Assembly: GCA_009930325.1 (NCBI GenBank)
Contig: RZYO01000005.1
Coordinates: forward strand, 1 to 58,803
Source of the DNA: Spirochaetia bacterium
Lineage (GTDB): Bacteria; Spirochaetota; Spirochaetia; Sphaerochaetales; Sphaerochaetaceae
DNA: 58,803 bases
Reading direction: 5' to 3'
The notes below the pieces were generated by a model. That model worked only from the letters and a program-made list of their open reading frames with translations, was not told the DNA's origin and did not search any database. How positions within the stretch are numbered: the stretch's first letter is position 1; each line of letters opens with the position of its first letter. Shown here one piece after another: positions 36,534 to 45,578 of this stretch. The position numbers and the translations under genes were made by a program.

Positions 36534-37478
36534 ATGGAAAGCAAATTAATAGTTATCGCAATTGGTGGGAATTCATTAATTGAAGATGCAAAACATGTAA
36601 CAGTAGAATCACAATATGAAGCAGCAAGAAAAACTGCAGCACACATAGCAAGATTAGTTAAAGATGGTCATAGAGTAGTTATAGCTCATGGAAATGGTCC
36701 TCAAGTAGGTTACATTCTATTAAGAGCAGAACATTCAACAGATATTTTACACTCTGTACCTTTAGATTCATGTGTTGCTGACACACAAGGTGCTATTGGA
36801 TACCAATTACAAATGGCTTTAGATAATGAATTTGAAAAAGCAGGCTTAAAAAATAAAGTTGCAACAATTGTAACTCAAGTAGAAGTTGCTAATGATGATC
36901 CTTCTTTTAACAATCCTTCAAAACCAATTGGTAGTTTCATGAGTGAAGAAATTGCAAAAGAAAGAATGGAAAAAAATGGTTGGGTTTGTAAAGAAGACTC
37001 AGGAAGAGGGTGGAGACGTGTTGTTGCTTCTCCAAAGCCAAAAGCAATTGTAGAAATTGAAACTGTTAAAATTCTTGGTGATAATGGTATTACTGTTATT
37101 GCTGCAGGTGGTGGTGGTATTCCAGTTGTTAGAAATGAAGATGGTTCATTAAAAGGAAAAGAAGCTGTTATTGATAAAGATTTAGCTGCTGCTTTAATGG
37201 CTAAACAACTTGGAGCTGACTTATTTGTAATTTCAACTGCAGTTGAAAAAGTTTGTTTAAATTTTGGTAAACCAAATCAAAAAACTTTAAATACTATTTC
37301 TACTAAAGAAGCAAAACAATATATAGACGAAGGTCATTTCGCTCCTGGCTCAATGCTTCCAAAAGTTCAAGCTATTGTAGACTTTGTTGAAAGTACTGGG
37401 AACATGGGATTAATAACTGATCCTGCTAATTTATATGATGCTTTACACGGTGACCAAGGTACCAAAATAATTAAATAA
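36534..37478 (+). CDS. arcC: Carbamate kinase
   Basis: Makes ATP from carbamoyl phosphate and ADP, 314 aa. It shows VIAIGGNSLI at the start, AHGNGPQVGYILLR, DTQGAIGYQLQMAL, the central AAGGGGIPVV and the C-terminal FAPGSMLPKVQA. GGAGG lies 6 bases before the ATG. It stands alone between a promoter and a strong terminator, with no arginine deiminase or ornithine carbamoyltransferase nearby. The carbamoyl phosphate therefore probably comes from a pathway encoded elsewhere, such as agmatine, ureide or purine breakdown. Confidence 0.95.
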   Translation: MESKLIVIAIGGNSLIEDAKHVTVESQYEAARKTAAHIARLVKDGHRVVIAHGNGPQVGYILLRAEHSTDILHSVPLDSCVADTQGAIGYQLQMALDNEFEKAGLKNKVATIVTQVEVANDDPSFNNPSKPIGSFMSEEIAKERMEKNGWVCKEDSGRGWRRVVASPKPKAIVEIETVKILGDNGITVIAAGGGGIPVVRNEDGSLKGKEAVIDKDLAAALMAKQLGADLFVISTAVEKVCLNFGKPNQKTLNTISTKEAKQYIDEGHFAPGSMLPKVQAIVDFVESTGNMGLITDPANLYDALHGDQGTKIIK

Positions 37479-37509
37479 TAATACCTATTATTTGCCTATA
37501 TTTACTTTT

Positions 37510-37538
37510 AGCTGCTTCAAGAATTGAAGCAGCTTTTT
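37510..37538 (+). terminator. Terminator after arcC
   Basis: AGCTGCTTCAA (37510-37520), a GAA loop and TTGAAGCAGCT (37524-37534) form an 11-bp perfect stem followed by TTTT. Confidence 0.93.
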
Positions 37539-37565
37539 ATTGAATATTAAATAAATTGTAAAAAA

Positions 37566-37581
37566 TTTCAAACGTTTGTAA
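37566..37581. promoter_or_regulatory. LacI-family operator 1 (upstream of the inositol-locus regulator)
   Basis: The perfect core CAAACGTTTG lies at 37569-37578 with flanking TTT and TAA. It matches the sites at 39011 and 44714. It is about 210 bases before the regulator's ATG and just after the arcC terminator, which suits autoregulation. Confidence 0.65.
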
Positions 37582-37793
37582 TAATTTAGTATACATAAAT
37601 ATAGTTAATTTTTTTTTATTATTTTCGTAAAATGGTTTAAAATAAAGGGTAAAAAAATCAAATTTTGTATTCAATTACTAAAAAAACTTTATTAGCATTT
37701 ATTTTTTGAGAGATATATATAATTCATAAAATTATTATATATATACTTATTTAAAATTTAATTATATAATAATTATTATATTTGTGAGGACTT

Positions 37794-38819
37794 ATGGCTA
37801 ATAATGTAACTATAAAAGATATTGCTGCTCTTGCTGGAGTTAGCTATTCAACAGTTTCAAGATGTTTAAATGATAGTCCTTTAGTATCTGATAAGACAAA
37901 AAAAAAGGTAAATGAAATTGCAAAAAACCTTGATTTTGAATTTAATGCAAATGCTAGAGGTTTAATAACAAGTACTGCTAATGCTGTAGGTATTGTTTTA
38001 CCTGAAGGTTTTTCTCAAGTAAATGTTAATGCTTATCATGGATTATTATTAAATTCATTACGAAATAGCTTAGAGAAAAGAGATGTTGATTTAATTGTAA
38101 CTTATCAAACAAATCATTTTACAAATCAAAATAATATCATAAGACTTGTTAATAGGAAAAAAATTGATGGCTTGATTTTATTAATCGAAGATCCTTCGCT
38201 TGAAACTATTTCTTTCATAAAATCAAGAGACTTCCCATCAGTTTTTGTTCATTATCCACCATCAACAAAAATTAATGATTTTGATGTAATTTATACAGAT
38301 CATTTTGTTGGTGGACAAATAGTTGCAAAACATTTATTTGAAAAAGGGCATAAAGATTTTACAGTATTTAGTGTTGAAGAATATCACAAAGAATTTAAAT
38401 TAAGAGAAGAAGGCTTTTGCCAAGAAGTGTATAAACATGGAGGCACCATAAATAATTTAAAAACAAAATTAGATTATTGGAGCGCAAAAAAATGCTGTGA
38501 AGATAACATGGAATCAATAAAGAATACTTCTGCAATATTTGGCTTAAATGATTTAATTGCATTAGGTGTTATGAGAGCTTTAAAAAATGAAAATATCAAT
38601 ATCCCTTCTGATATAGCTATAGTTGGCTACGATAATAGTGAATTTAGTGAATATTCAAATCCTTCTCTTACTACAATACATCAACCCAGAGAAGAATTAG
38701 CTCTTTTTTCATTAGAAAGATTATTCTCTCAAATTAATAAAGACTCTGATAATGATAATATAAATCTTAAAAAGAAAATTAGTATACAACCAGTTCTAAT
38801 TGAACGTGATTCAACTTAA
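37794..38819 (+). CDS. LacI-family regulator of the inositol locus (inferred)
   Basis: Repressor-type regulator, 341 aa. The HTH VTIKDIAALAGVSYSTVSR (residues 5-23) is followed by the hinge NANARGLITS and a sugar-binding domain with IFGLNDLIALGVMRAL and IAIVGYDNSEFSEYSNPSLT, close to the classic LacI C-terminal signature. GAGGACTT precedes the ATG. It is the first gene before a 14-kb cyclitol operon in the same direction, and operators of the LacI type lie in front of it, of the transporter gene and of iolB. The effector is probably an inositol or an early intermediate. Confidence 0.92.
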   Translation: MANNVTIKDIAALAGVSYSTVSRCLNDSPLVSDKTKKKVNEIAKNLDFEFNANARGLITSTANAVGIVLPEGFSQVNVNAYHGLLLNSLRNSLEKRDVDLIVTYQTNHFTNQNNIIRLVNRKKIDGLILLIEDPSLETISFIKSRDFPSVFVHYPPSTKINDFDVIYTDHFVGGQIVAKHLFEKGHKDFTVFSVEEYHKEFKLREEGFCQEVYKHGGTINNLKTKLDYWSAKKCCEDNMESIKNTSAIFGLNDLIALGVMRALKNENINIPSDIAIVGYDNSEFSEYSNPSLTTIHQPREELALFSLERLFSQINKDSDNDNINLKKKISIQPVLIERDST

Positions 38820-38840
38820 TTAAATAATATTATATGCATA

Positions 38841-38870
38841 AAACTATCGATTATTCGATAGTTTTTTTTG
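38841..38870 (+). terminator. Terminator after the LacI gene
   Basis: AAACTATCGA (38841-38850), loop TTAT, TCGATAGTTT (38855-38864) and a T run. It separates the regulator from the transporter operon. Confidence 0.92.
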
Positions 38871-38973
38871 ATTAATTAATTTAGCAAACCATATACTTGT
38901 ATACAAAATCTATTATTTAAATATATTTTTATAGACATCTCTTTATCGATAATATTATATTTATTTTTTTTAC

Positions 38974-39024
38974 TTGACTGATGTTGTTTCTAGTTATTAC
39001 GACATAGTTATGAAAACGTTTGCA
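38974..39024 (+). promoter_or_regulatory. Transporter operon promoter with LacI-family operator 2
   Basis: TTGACT (38974-38979) with a TATTAC box about 15 bases on (38995-39000) forms a plausible promoter. Operator TGAAAACGTTTGCA (39011-39024) follows immediately, with the same AAACGTTTG core as the other two sites, in the position expected for repression. The ribosome site AGGAGG precedes the GTG at 39063. Confidence 0.65.
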
Positions 39025-39062
39025 AATACACAAAAAGTAATTTGTTGATTTAGGAGGCTTTT

Positions 39063-40571
39063 GTGAATAATGTAGAAAACATTCTAGAACTATCTGGAAT
39101 AACTAAAATTTATCCAGGTGTTGTTGCATTAGATAATGTTAGCATGAATGTAAAAAGAGGTGAAGTTCACGGATTAATAGGTGAAAATGGTGCAGGAAAA
39201 TCAACTTTAATAAAAACTTTAGCTGGAGCCCACAAACCTAATAGTGGAGAAATTTTTTACGATAATAATACTTATGAATATTTTTTACCACATCAAGCAA
39301 TGGAATTAAAAATTGCTTGTATTTATCAAGAACTAAACCAAGTTCCTTTTATGAGTGTAATGGAAAATATTTTTTTAGGAAGAGAATTATATACTAAATC
39401 AGGTTTATTAGATTTAAAAAAGATGGAAGCTGAAACAAAAGCAGTCTTAAATGAATTTGAATTAAATATAAATCCTCATAAACAACTTGGACTTCTTGGT
39501 GTTGGTAAAAGACAAATGCTAGAAATATGTAAAGCTGCACATGCCAATTCTAAGTTACTAATTATGGATGAACCAACTGCTTCTTTAAGGGAAAAAGAAA
39601 CAAAAGAATTATTTAAAATAATTGATAAATTAAAAAAGAAAGGTGTAACAATAATTTATATTTCCCATCGATTAGAAGAAGTACAATATGCTTGTGATTC
39701 ATTAACTGTATTACGAGATGGTCAAGTTGTAGTTGATGGAGTAAGAGTAAATGAAACTTCTGTCGATGATATGGTCTCTTATATGGTTGGCCATGACATC
39801 AAACAAAAATATCCCAAAAAAGAATTTGCTATCGGAGAAAAAGTTCTTGAAGTAAAAAATCTAACATCAAAAGGCGTCTTTAATGATATTAGTTTTGATG
39901 TAAAGAAAGGGGAATTATTAGGATTTGCTGGATTAGTAGGAGCTGGTAGAACAGAACTAATGAGAGCGATTACTGGAGCAGATCCTTTTGATAGTGGTCA
40001 AATCTATATTGATGGAGAAAAAGTAACTATCAATACTCCAAAAGATTCTATTGAACATGGCATTGCTTTTTTAACAGAAGATAGAAAAGGACAAGGGTTA
40101 ATTTTACTTCAATCTGTTGAATTCAATTCAACTCTAGTATGTTTAAACAATTTTAAAAAGAAAGGTTTTTTAAATCTATCAAGTATTGCAAGTGAAACAA
40201 AAAAACTTGTTAAGGATTTACGTATTAAAGTTCCCCATATTTATACATTAACTGGTGCCTTAAGCGGAGGTAATCAACAAAAAGTTGTTTTAGCAAAATG
40301 GTTAATTACTAAAGCTAAAATATTTATTATTGATGAACCCACACGAGGAATTGATGTTGGAGCAAAAATTGAAGTTTACAATTTAATAAATCAATTACTC
40401 GATAATGGAGCTGCGGTAATAATGGTAAGTAGCGAAATGGATGAATGCATGGGAATATCAGATAGAATAATAATAATGCATGAAGGAGACAAAATGGGGG
40501 AAATATTAAGAAAAGATTTTACCCAGGAGCGAATCATGTATGCAGCATCTGGAATTAAAATAAAAAACTAA
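39063..40571 (+). CDS. Sugar ABC transporter ATP-binding protein (RbsA/MglA type)
   Basis: Cytoplasmic ATPase of a carbohydrate importer, 502 aa, with two ABC modules. Module 1: Walker A GENGAGKSTL (about 38-47), Walker B LLIMDEPTAS. Module 2 has the usual RbsA-type altered Walker A GLVGAGRTEL, an intact LSGGNQQKVVLAKWL signature and IIDEPTRGIDVG. The start is GTG at 39063 after AGGAGG. It heads the operon with a permease and a binding protein three and four genes downstream; a dehydrogenase gene is inserted between. The substrate is inferred to be an inositol from the downstream enzymes. Confidence 0.94.
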   Translation: MNNVENILELSGITKIYPGVVALDNVSMNVKRGEVHGLIGENGAGKSTLIKTLAGAHKPNSGEIFYDNNTYEYFLPHQAMELKIACIYQELNQVPFMSVMENIFLGRELYTKSGLLDLKKMEAETKAVLNEFELNINPHKQLGLLGVGKRQMLEICKAAHANSKLLIMDEPTASLREKETKELFKIIDKLKKKGVTIIYISHRLEEVQYACDSLTVLRDGQVVVDGVRVNETSVDDMVSYMVGHDIKQKYPKKEFAIGEKVLEVKNLTSKGVFNDISFDVKKGELLGFAGLVGAGRTELMRAITGADPFDSGQIYIDGEKVTINTPKDSIEHGIAFLTEDRKGQGLILLQSVEFNSTLVCLNNFKKKGFLNLSSIASETKKLVKDLRIKVPHIYTLTGALSGGNQQKVVLAKWLITKAKIFIIDEPTRGIDVGAKIEVYNLINQLLDNGAAVIMVSSEMDECMGISDRIIIMHEGDKMGEILRKDFTQERIMYAASGIKIKN

Positions 40572-40585
40572 TAGAGGGTTAATAT

Positions 40586-41584
40586 ATGAATAAAATTAAA
40601 ATTGCAGTAATAGGCCTTGGAAGATTAGGAAGTTTCCATGCAATTAATTTACAGACTAGAATTTTTAATGCTGAGTTAGTAGCAGTTTCAGAAATAAATG
40701 AAACAGCATTAGCAAATTTTACAAATAAATTTCCAGCAGTAAAAGGGTATAAAGATTATAAAGAAATGCTAAAAGATGAAAGTATTGAGGCTGTTGTTGT
40801 TGCTTCATCTACTAGCACTCATGCAACTACTGTTATTGATTGTATTAAAGCAAACAAAAAAATTTTTTGTGAAAAACCAATTGCAGTAAGTTTAGAAGAA
40901 GCAAAAGAAGTACAAAAAATTGTTGATGAAAATGATGCATATATTCAATTAGGATTTATGAGACGGTTTGATAAACCATATGTAAAAGCTAAAGCTCAAA
41001 TATTAAAAGGAGAAATGGGTAAACCTGTATCATTATTAGCAATTTCAAGAGATCCAGGCTGTCCTCCAATTGAATTTGCAAAACACAGTGGTGGTTTAGT
41101 TAACGATATGGCAATTCATGATATCGATTTATGCCGATGGTTAATGGAAAGCGAAGTTAAAGAAGTTTTTGCTCACGGTGGTGTTGTAAAATTCAAAGAA
41201 CTTGGAGAAATTGGAGATATAGATCACGTAAATATTTCAATGATTTTTGAAAATGGAAAAATGGCATTAATTGAGGCTAGTAGAAATTCTGCTTATGGCT
41301 ATGACATTAGAACTGAAGTTATTTGTGAAAATGGAGCAGTAGCAATTGGAAATATTCAAGACGAATCAACCATATATAAGATTCCAAACAAAACTTATAT
41401 CAATACAATTGGTGGTTTTCTAGAAAGATTTGAAGAAGCTTATTTTAATGAGATTAATGTTTTTGTAGAAAATATAATAAATGATATCAAACCTAGCGTA
41501 ACAGCTATTGATGGACTTAAAGCAATTCAAATTGCTGATGCAATAAATGAAAGTCTAAAAACTAATAAAATAGTAAGATTGTAG
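40586..41584 (+). CDS. Gfo/Idh/MocA-family dehydrogenase, inositol 2-dehydrogenase-like (copy 1)
   Basis: NAD(P)-dependent oxidoreductase, 332 aa. Rossmann motif GLGRLGSFHA (about 10-19), the catalytic Lys motif FCEKPIAVSL, and the second-domain triad region LVNDMAIHDIDLCRWL with Asp and His in place. These are the features of inositol or inosose dehydrogenases (IolG/IolX/IolW). It sits between the transporter ATPase and permease genes. With two more paralogues in the operon, it could act on scyllo- or another inositol isomer (inference). Confidence 0.9.
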   Translation: MNKIKIAVIGLGRLGSFHAINLQTRIFNAELVAVSEINETALANFTNKFPAVKGYKDYKEMLKDESIEAVVVASSTSTHATTVIDCIKANKKIFCEKPIAVSLEEAKEVQKIVDENDAYIQLGFMRRFDKPYVKAKAQILKGEMGKPVSLLAISRDPGCPPIEFAKHSGGLVNDMAIHDIDLCRWLMESEVKEVFAHGGVVKFKELGEIGDIDHVNISMIFENGKMALIEASRNSAYGYDIRTEVICENGAVAIGNIQDESTIYKIPNKTYINTIGGFLERFEEAYFNEINVFVENIINDIKPSVTAIDGLKAIQIADAINESLKTNKIVRL

Positions 41585-41590
41585 GAGAAA

Positions 41591-42589
41591 ATGATGAAAG
41601 AAGGTGTGTCAAATAAAAAATCGTTTGTAAATTTTATTAAAAAATTAAATCAACGTAATAGTGCAACAGGAATAATTATGAGCTTAATTGTGTTATGTAT
41701 AGTAATAACAATTTTAGCTCCAAGATTTATTACTATTGCAAACTTAAAAAACGTTTTATCTCAGGCTACAGTAAACGCAATCATAGCTATTGGAGAATTT
41801 TTAGCAATTTTAACAGCAGGTATTGATTTATCTATTGGGTCAATTTTAGCATTTTCAATAATGATGCTTGGTATTTTTGCTGTGAATTTACAATTAAACC
41901 CTATTCTTGCAATGTTATTAGCTTTAGCAGTTGGTACTTTATTTGGATTTTTTAATGGTTTCTTGTTAACAAAATTTAAACTACCTCATCCATTCATTTC
42001 TACTATTGGTACAAAAATGATAGGTGCTGGATTAGCTTTAGCAGTAACAAATGCAATGCCTATTTCAGGATTTGCTCCTTCAATTCAATTTATTGGAAGT
42101 AAAAGTTTTGGGATACTACCAGTTAGTGTATTACTTGTTGTAATAGTCTATACATGTATGTATTTCTTTATGAATAGAACAGCTACTGGACGCTACATAT
42201 ATGCTGTTGGAGGTAATAAAGAAGCAACAAGATTAAGTGGTATTAATGTAAATAAAGTATTATTGATTGTATATTCATTAAGTGGTTTCTTCGCTGCTTT
42301 AGCAGGTATTGTTTTAGTAGGTAGAGTAAATGCTGCTTATCCTTTAGCAGGAAAAGACTATGAAACAGATGCTATCGCTTCAGTAATTATTGGTGGTGCT
42401 AGTTTTGCTGGTGGTGTAGGTCAAATTCAAAACACTATCATCGGTGTATTAATTATAGCTGTATTAAGAAACGGATTAAACTTATTAAATGTTGATTCAG
42501 CCTACCAAACAGTAGCAATTGGAGTTGTTATTATTTTAGCTGTATATCTCGATGTTCTTAGAAATCAATCTTCAAAGATTAAAAAATAA
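41591..42589 (+). CDS. Sugar ABC transporter permease (RbsC type)
   Basis: Inner-membrane permease of the ribose/galactose/inositol class, 332 aa with about 8-10 hydrophobic helices. Family hallmarks: an N-terminal segment ending ITIANLKNVLSQ, EFLAILTAGIDLSIGSI, TGRYIYAVGGNKEATRLSGI and GGASFAGGVG. AGGAG precedes ATG 41591 (a second ATG follows at once). It works with the ATPase at 39063 and the binding protein at 42624. Confidence 0.94.
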   Translation: MMKEGVSNKKSFVNFIKKLNQRNSATGIIMSLIVLCIVITILAPRFITIANLKNVLSQATVNAIIAIGEFLAILTAGIDLSIGSILAFSIMMLGIFAVNLQLNPILAMLLALAVGTLFGFFNGFLLTKFKLPHPFISTIGTKMIGAGLALAVTNAMPISGFAPSIQFIGSKSFGILPVSVLLVVIVYTCMYFFMNRTATGRYIYAVGGNKEATRLSGINVNKVLLIVYSLSGFFAALAGIVLVGRVNAAYPLAGKDYETDAIASVIIGGASFAGGVGQIQNTIIGVLIIAVLRNGLNLLNVDSAYQTVAIGVVIILAVYLDVLRNQSSKIKK

Positions 42590-42623
42590 AAAATTTTACA
42601 TTTCGAACAATAAGGAGGAAGAA

Positions 42624-43589
42624 ATGAAAAAGTTAAGTAGAGTTTTATTAGTAATGGTTTTAGCATTAATGCTTGTTCCAACACAAGTTTTTGCTAATGG
42701 TTCAAGTGAAAAAGCAGCTGATAATGGCAAACCAACAGTTGCAGTTGTATTAAAGACATTAAGTAGTGAATATTGGAAGAGAGTAGAAACAGGTTGTGAT
42801 CAAGCTGCTGCCGAATTAGGTATTAATTTAATTAAATTAGGCCCTCCAACAGAAGATGCTGTAGAACAACAAATTAACATGGTAGAAGATGCACTAACAC
42901 AAAATCCTGTAGCTTTAGTATTTTCTCCATCTCAACCATCAACTGCTGTTAATGTAGTTAATAAAGCAAAAGATATGAAAATCCCAGTTATATTAGTTGA
43001 TACTCCAATGCCTGATGGTTTTACAAATTATGATTCATATGTTGGAACAGAAAACTTCCAAGCTGGTGTTAAAGGTGCTGAAAGTTTAATCGCATCAATG
43101 AATGGTCAAAAAAATGTTAATGTAGTATTAATTGAAGGTGCTCCTGGTAATCCATCATGTACAACTAGAACTGATGGTGCAGAACAAGCATTTAGAGCAG
43201 CTGGTTATAATATCTTATCAAGACAACCTGGTTATAGCGATAGAGAAAAAGCTTATAATGTAATGCAAAATGTATTACAAACAAGTAGTGATATTGATAT
43301 CGTATTCTGTGCTAATGATGAAATGGCTTTAGGTGATGTAAGAGCTTCTCTACAAGCTGGAGTAAAAGCAAAGATTATGGGTGTTGATGGAAACAAATCT
43401 GCATTAGAATCAATCCTAGCAGGTGAATTATATTCAACAATTGCTCAAAGACCTGAAGGCATGGGATATTTATCTGTACAATATGCAATGAAAGTTGTAA
43501 ATGGCGAAAAGATTGAAAAATATGTTGACGCTGGTGTAGATATTTATACAAAAGAAAATGCTCAAAAAGCTTTAGATGCTTTAAACTAA
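42624..43589 (+). CDS. Sugar ABC transporter substrate-binding protein (RbsB type)
   Basis: Periplasmic-binding-protein type 1 domain, 321 aa. The signal peptide (MKKLSRVLLVMVLALMLVP to a likely cleavage after FA) gives a mature end NGSSEKA, a form common in spirochaete binding proteins. The body contains VAVVLKTLSSEYWKRVETG, IPVILVDTPMP, GVKGAESLIA and CANDEMALGDV. ATG at 42624 is set by AAGGAGG; 24 in-frame codons upstream overlap the permease gene and lack a signal sequence. A perfect hairpin follows the stop codon. Confidence 0.93.
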   Translation: MKKLSRVLLVMVLALMLVPTQVFANGSSEKAADNGKPTVAVVLKTLSSEYWKRVETGCDQAAAELGINLIKLGPPTEDAVEQQINMVEDALTQNPVALVFSPSQPSTAVNVVNKAKDMKIPVILVDTPMPDGFTNYDSYVGTENFQAGVKGAESLIASMNGQKNVNVVLIEGAPGNPSCTTRTDGAEQAFRAAGYNILSRQPGYSDREKAYNVMQNVLQTSSDIDIVFCANDEMALGDVRASLQAGVKAKIMGVDGNKSALESILAGELYSTIAQRPEGMGYLSVQYAMKVVNGEKIEKYVDAGVDIYTKENAQKALDALN

Positions 43590-43600
43590 TTTTAATTAAT

Positions 43601-43628
43601 ATGCACTTAAAGTTTTCTTTAAGTGCAT
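43601..43628 (+). promoter_or_regulatory. Perfect intercistronic hairpin after the binding-protein gene
   Basis: ATGCACTTAAAG (43601-43612) and CTTTAAGTGCAT (43617-43628) form a 12-bp perfect stem with a TTTT loop. No T run follows and the next gene starts 20 bases later. It therefore more likely protects the 3' end of the upstream mRNA or partly attenuates than terminates fully. Such elements raise binding-protein levels in other ABC operons. Confidence 0.6.
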
Positions 43629-43647
43629 AATATACCTAGGTGAAAAA

Positions 43648-44655
43648 ATGGCAAATATTGGAATTATTGGACTAGGTTCAATGGGATTATATCATTGTGA
43701 TAATATTTTAAAATGTGATAATAGTAATATAGTTGCTGTATCTGATATTAATAGAAATGGATATGAAACACTTATCAATAAGGGTATTCATGATTTAAAC
43801 TACTATGAAGATCCAATAAAATTAATTAATGATCATAATGTTGATGCAGTACTAATTGCTTCTCCAGATTCAACTCACTTTGATTTATTAAAAAATTGTA
43901 TAATATCAAAGAAAAAAGTATTTTGTGAAAAACCGATTTCTTTAAATAGTAAACAAGCTTTAGAAATTATCAATATGGAAGTTCAATTAAACACACAATA
44001 TGTTGCTTTAGGATTTAACAGAAGATTTGACAATAATTTTCTCAATATGAAAAAAATTGCAGATCAATTAGTAATTGGTGAAAGCCTATTATATAAAGGG
44101 GTTCATAGAAATGAGAAAGCTTTCTATGAAGCAAATTCAGCATTTATTTTAAATAATACCTCAGGTCATGATGTCGATATATCTTCATTTCTACTAAATT
44201 CAAGACCAATGGAAATAAGTGTTGTTGGATTAAAAAGTAACCCATTATTAAATGATGATTGTGCTGATTTATTAATTCTAAATATTTTAATGGAAAATAA
44301 TAAAATGGCAAGTATAGAAATATTTGTAAATGCTCGATACGGATATGAAGTAATGGCTCAACTTGTTTGTAACAAAGGCGCAGTTGAATACTCAAATAAT
44401 AAAAATATTACTATCAAATCAGATAATAAATATTATAGTAAGATTACTAGTGATTATAGAAAATATTTCGAACAATCATATTTAGATGAAATGATAAATT
44501 GGACTTCATTTTTGAATGGAAAACAAAAACTAAAAATGGCAACAGCTTTTGATGGTTATATTGCATTAAAAACTACAGAAACTGCTGCAAAGGCTTTATA
44601 TAGCCACACCTTTGAAAAAGTAAATCTCATTAATACTCCAAGTATATATTTGTAG
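43648..44655 (+). CDS. Gfo/Idh/MocA-family dehydrogenase (copy 2, altered catalytic Asp)
   Basis: Oxidoreductase of 335 aa with Rossmann motif GLGSMGLYH and the FCEKPISL lysine motif. In the second domain the usual D-x3-H-D segment of inositol dehydrogenases reads NTSGHD: the Asp four residues before the His is Asn, and the Gly-Gly before it is missing. The substrate or activity may therefore differ from the other two copies. An ABC binding-protein gene precedes it; a promoter and operator follow before iolB, so it ends the first transcription segment. Confidence 0.85.
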   Translation: MANIGIIGLGSMGLYHCDNILKCDNSNIVAVSDINRNGYETLINKGIHDLNYYEDPIKLINDHNVDAVLIASPDSTHFDLLKNCIISKKKVFCEKPISLNSKQALEIINMEVQLNTQYVALGFNRRFDNNFLNMKKIADQLVIGESLLYKGVHRNEKAFYEANSAFILNNTSGHDVDISSFLLNSRPMEISVVGLKSNPLLNDDCADLLILNILMENNKMASIEIFVNARYGYEVMAQLVCNKGAVEYSNNKNITIKSDNKYYSKITSDYRKYFEQSYLDEMINWTSFLNGKQKLKMATAFDGYIALKTTETAAKALYSHTFEKVNLINTPSIYL

Positions 44656-44674
44656 TAATTAAATTAAATATATC

Positions 44675-44727
44675 TTGACAAATAAGTATTAATTTCATGA
44701 TAATGATATTAAATTCAAACGTTTGCA
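44675..44727 (+). promoter_or_regulatory. iolB promoter with LacI-family operator 3
   Basis: TTGACA (44675-44680), an 18-base spacer and GATAAT (44699-44704) form a good promoter. Operator TTCAAACGTTTGCAA (44714-44728) lies directly downstream with a perfect CAAACGTTTG core at 44716-44725. It would give a second, separately repressible transcript for iolB and the genes after it. Confidence 0.72.
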
Positions 44728-44760
44728 AAACATTTGAATAAACACAAATAGGAAGAATCT

Positions 44761-45567
44761 ATGATCGTAAAAAATGATGGAAAATTTAATATTGGATATA
44801 CTCCAATCACAGAAATTAATGGAAAAAATAGTGATATGTTGTTGGATTTTGGAATCCTTAAATTATCAAAAGGAGAAAGTTATAAATCTGAACTTAATCT
44901 AGAGAGAGCATATTTATTAATTAATGGAAATATTGAATTTACCTACGAAAACAAGAGTGTGCAAGCTGCAAGATTTTCTTGTTTCGATGAAGAACCAATT
45001 ACCCTTCATGTTTGTAAAAATGTTAAAGTTCAAATCACGGCTTTAGACGATAGTGAAATTTGTGTTGAAAGATGTATTAATGATAAATTATTTGATACAA
45101 AACTATATACAAAAGACGATGTAAGAACTGATATTTTTGGAAAAGATGTATTAAACAATACCTCAATAAGAAGTGTTAGAACAGTATTTGATGGTGAAAT
45201 TGCGCCATATTCTAATATGGTAATTGGTGAAGTAATTAATCATCCTGGTAAATTTTCAAGTTATCCACCTCATGATCATCCACAACCTGAAATCTATCAC
45301 TATAGATTTTTCCCTAAACAAGGCTTTGGGGTATCAATGTTAGACGATGATGCATTTATAGTAAAAGATGGTGATTCTTCATTAATTCATCCTAATACTA
45401 CTCATTCCCAAGTTGCAGCTCCTGGATATGCTATGTACTACATATGGATGATTCCTCATTTACAAGATGATAGGTGGCTTCCAACTACTAGATATTATAG
45501 AGAAGAACACAAGTGGCTATTAGATAAAGATGTAGAAATTTGGCCACAAAAAAAGTTTGAAAAATAG
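44761..45567 (+). CDS. iolB: 5-deoxy-glucuronate isomerase
   Basis: Converts 5-deoxy-glucuronate to 2-deoxy-5-keto-gluconate in inositol breakdown. The 268-aa bicupin has the family core GEVINHPGKFSSYPPHDHPQ, which includes the metal-binding His residues, followed by EIYHYRFFPKQGFG and HPNTTHSQVAAPGYAMYYIW. AGGAAG precedes the ATG. It is the first gene after the internal promoter and is followed 11 bases later by iolD, whose product supplies its substrate. Confidence 0.93.
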   Translation: MIVKNDGKFNIGYTPITEINGKNSDMLLDFGILKLSKGESYKSELNLERAYLLINGNIEFTYENKSVQAARFSCFDEEPITLHVCKNVKVQITALDDSEICVERCINDKLFDTKLYTKDDVRTDIFGKDVLNNTSIRSVRTVFDGEIAPYSNMVIGEVINHPGKFSSYPPHDHPQPEIYHYRFFPKQGFGVSMLDDDAFIVKDGDSSLIHPNTTHSQVAAPGYAMYYIWMIPHLQDDRWLPTTRYYREEHKWLLDKDVEIWPQKKFEK

Positions 45568-45578
45568 GAGTAATTAAT

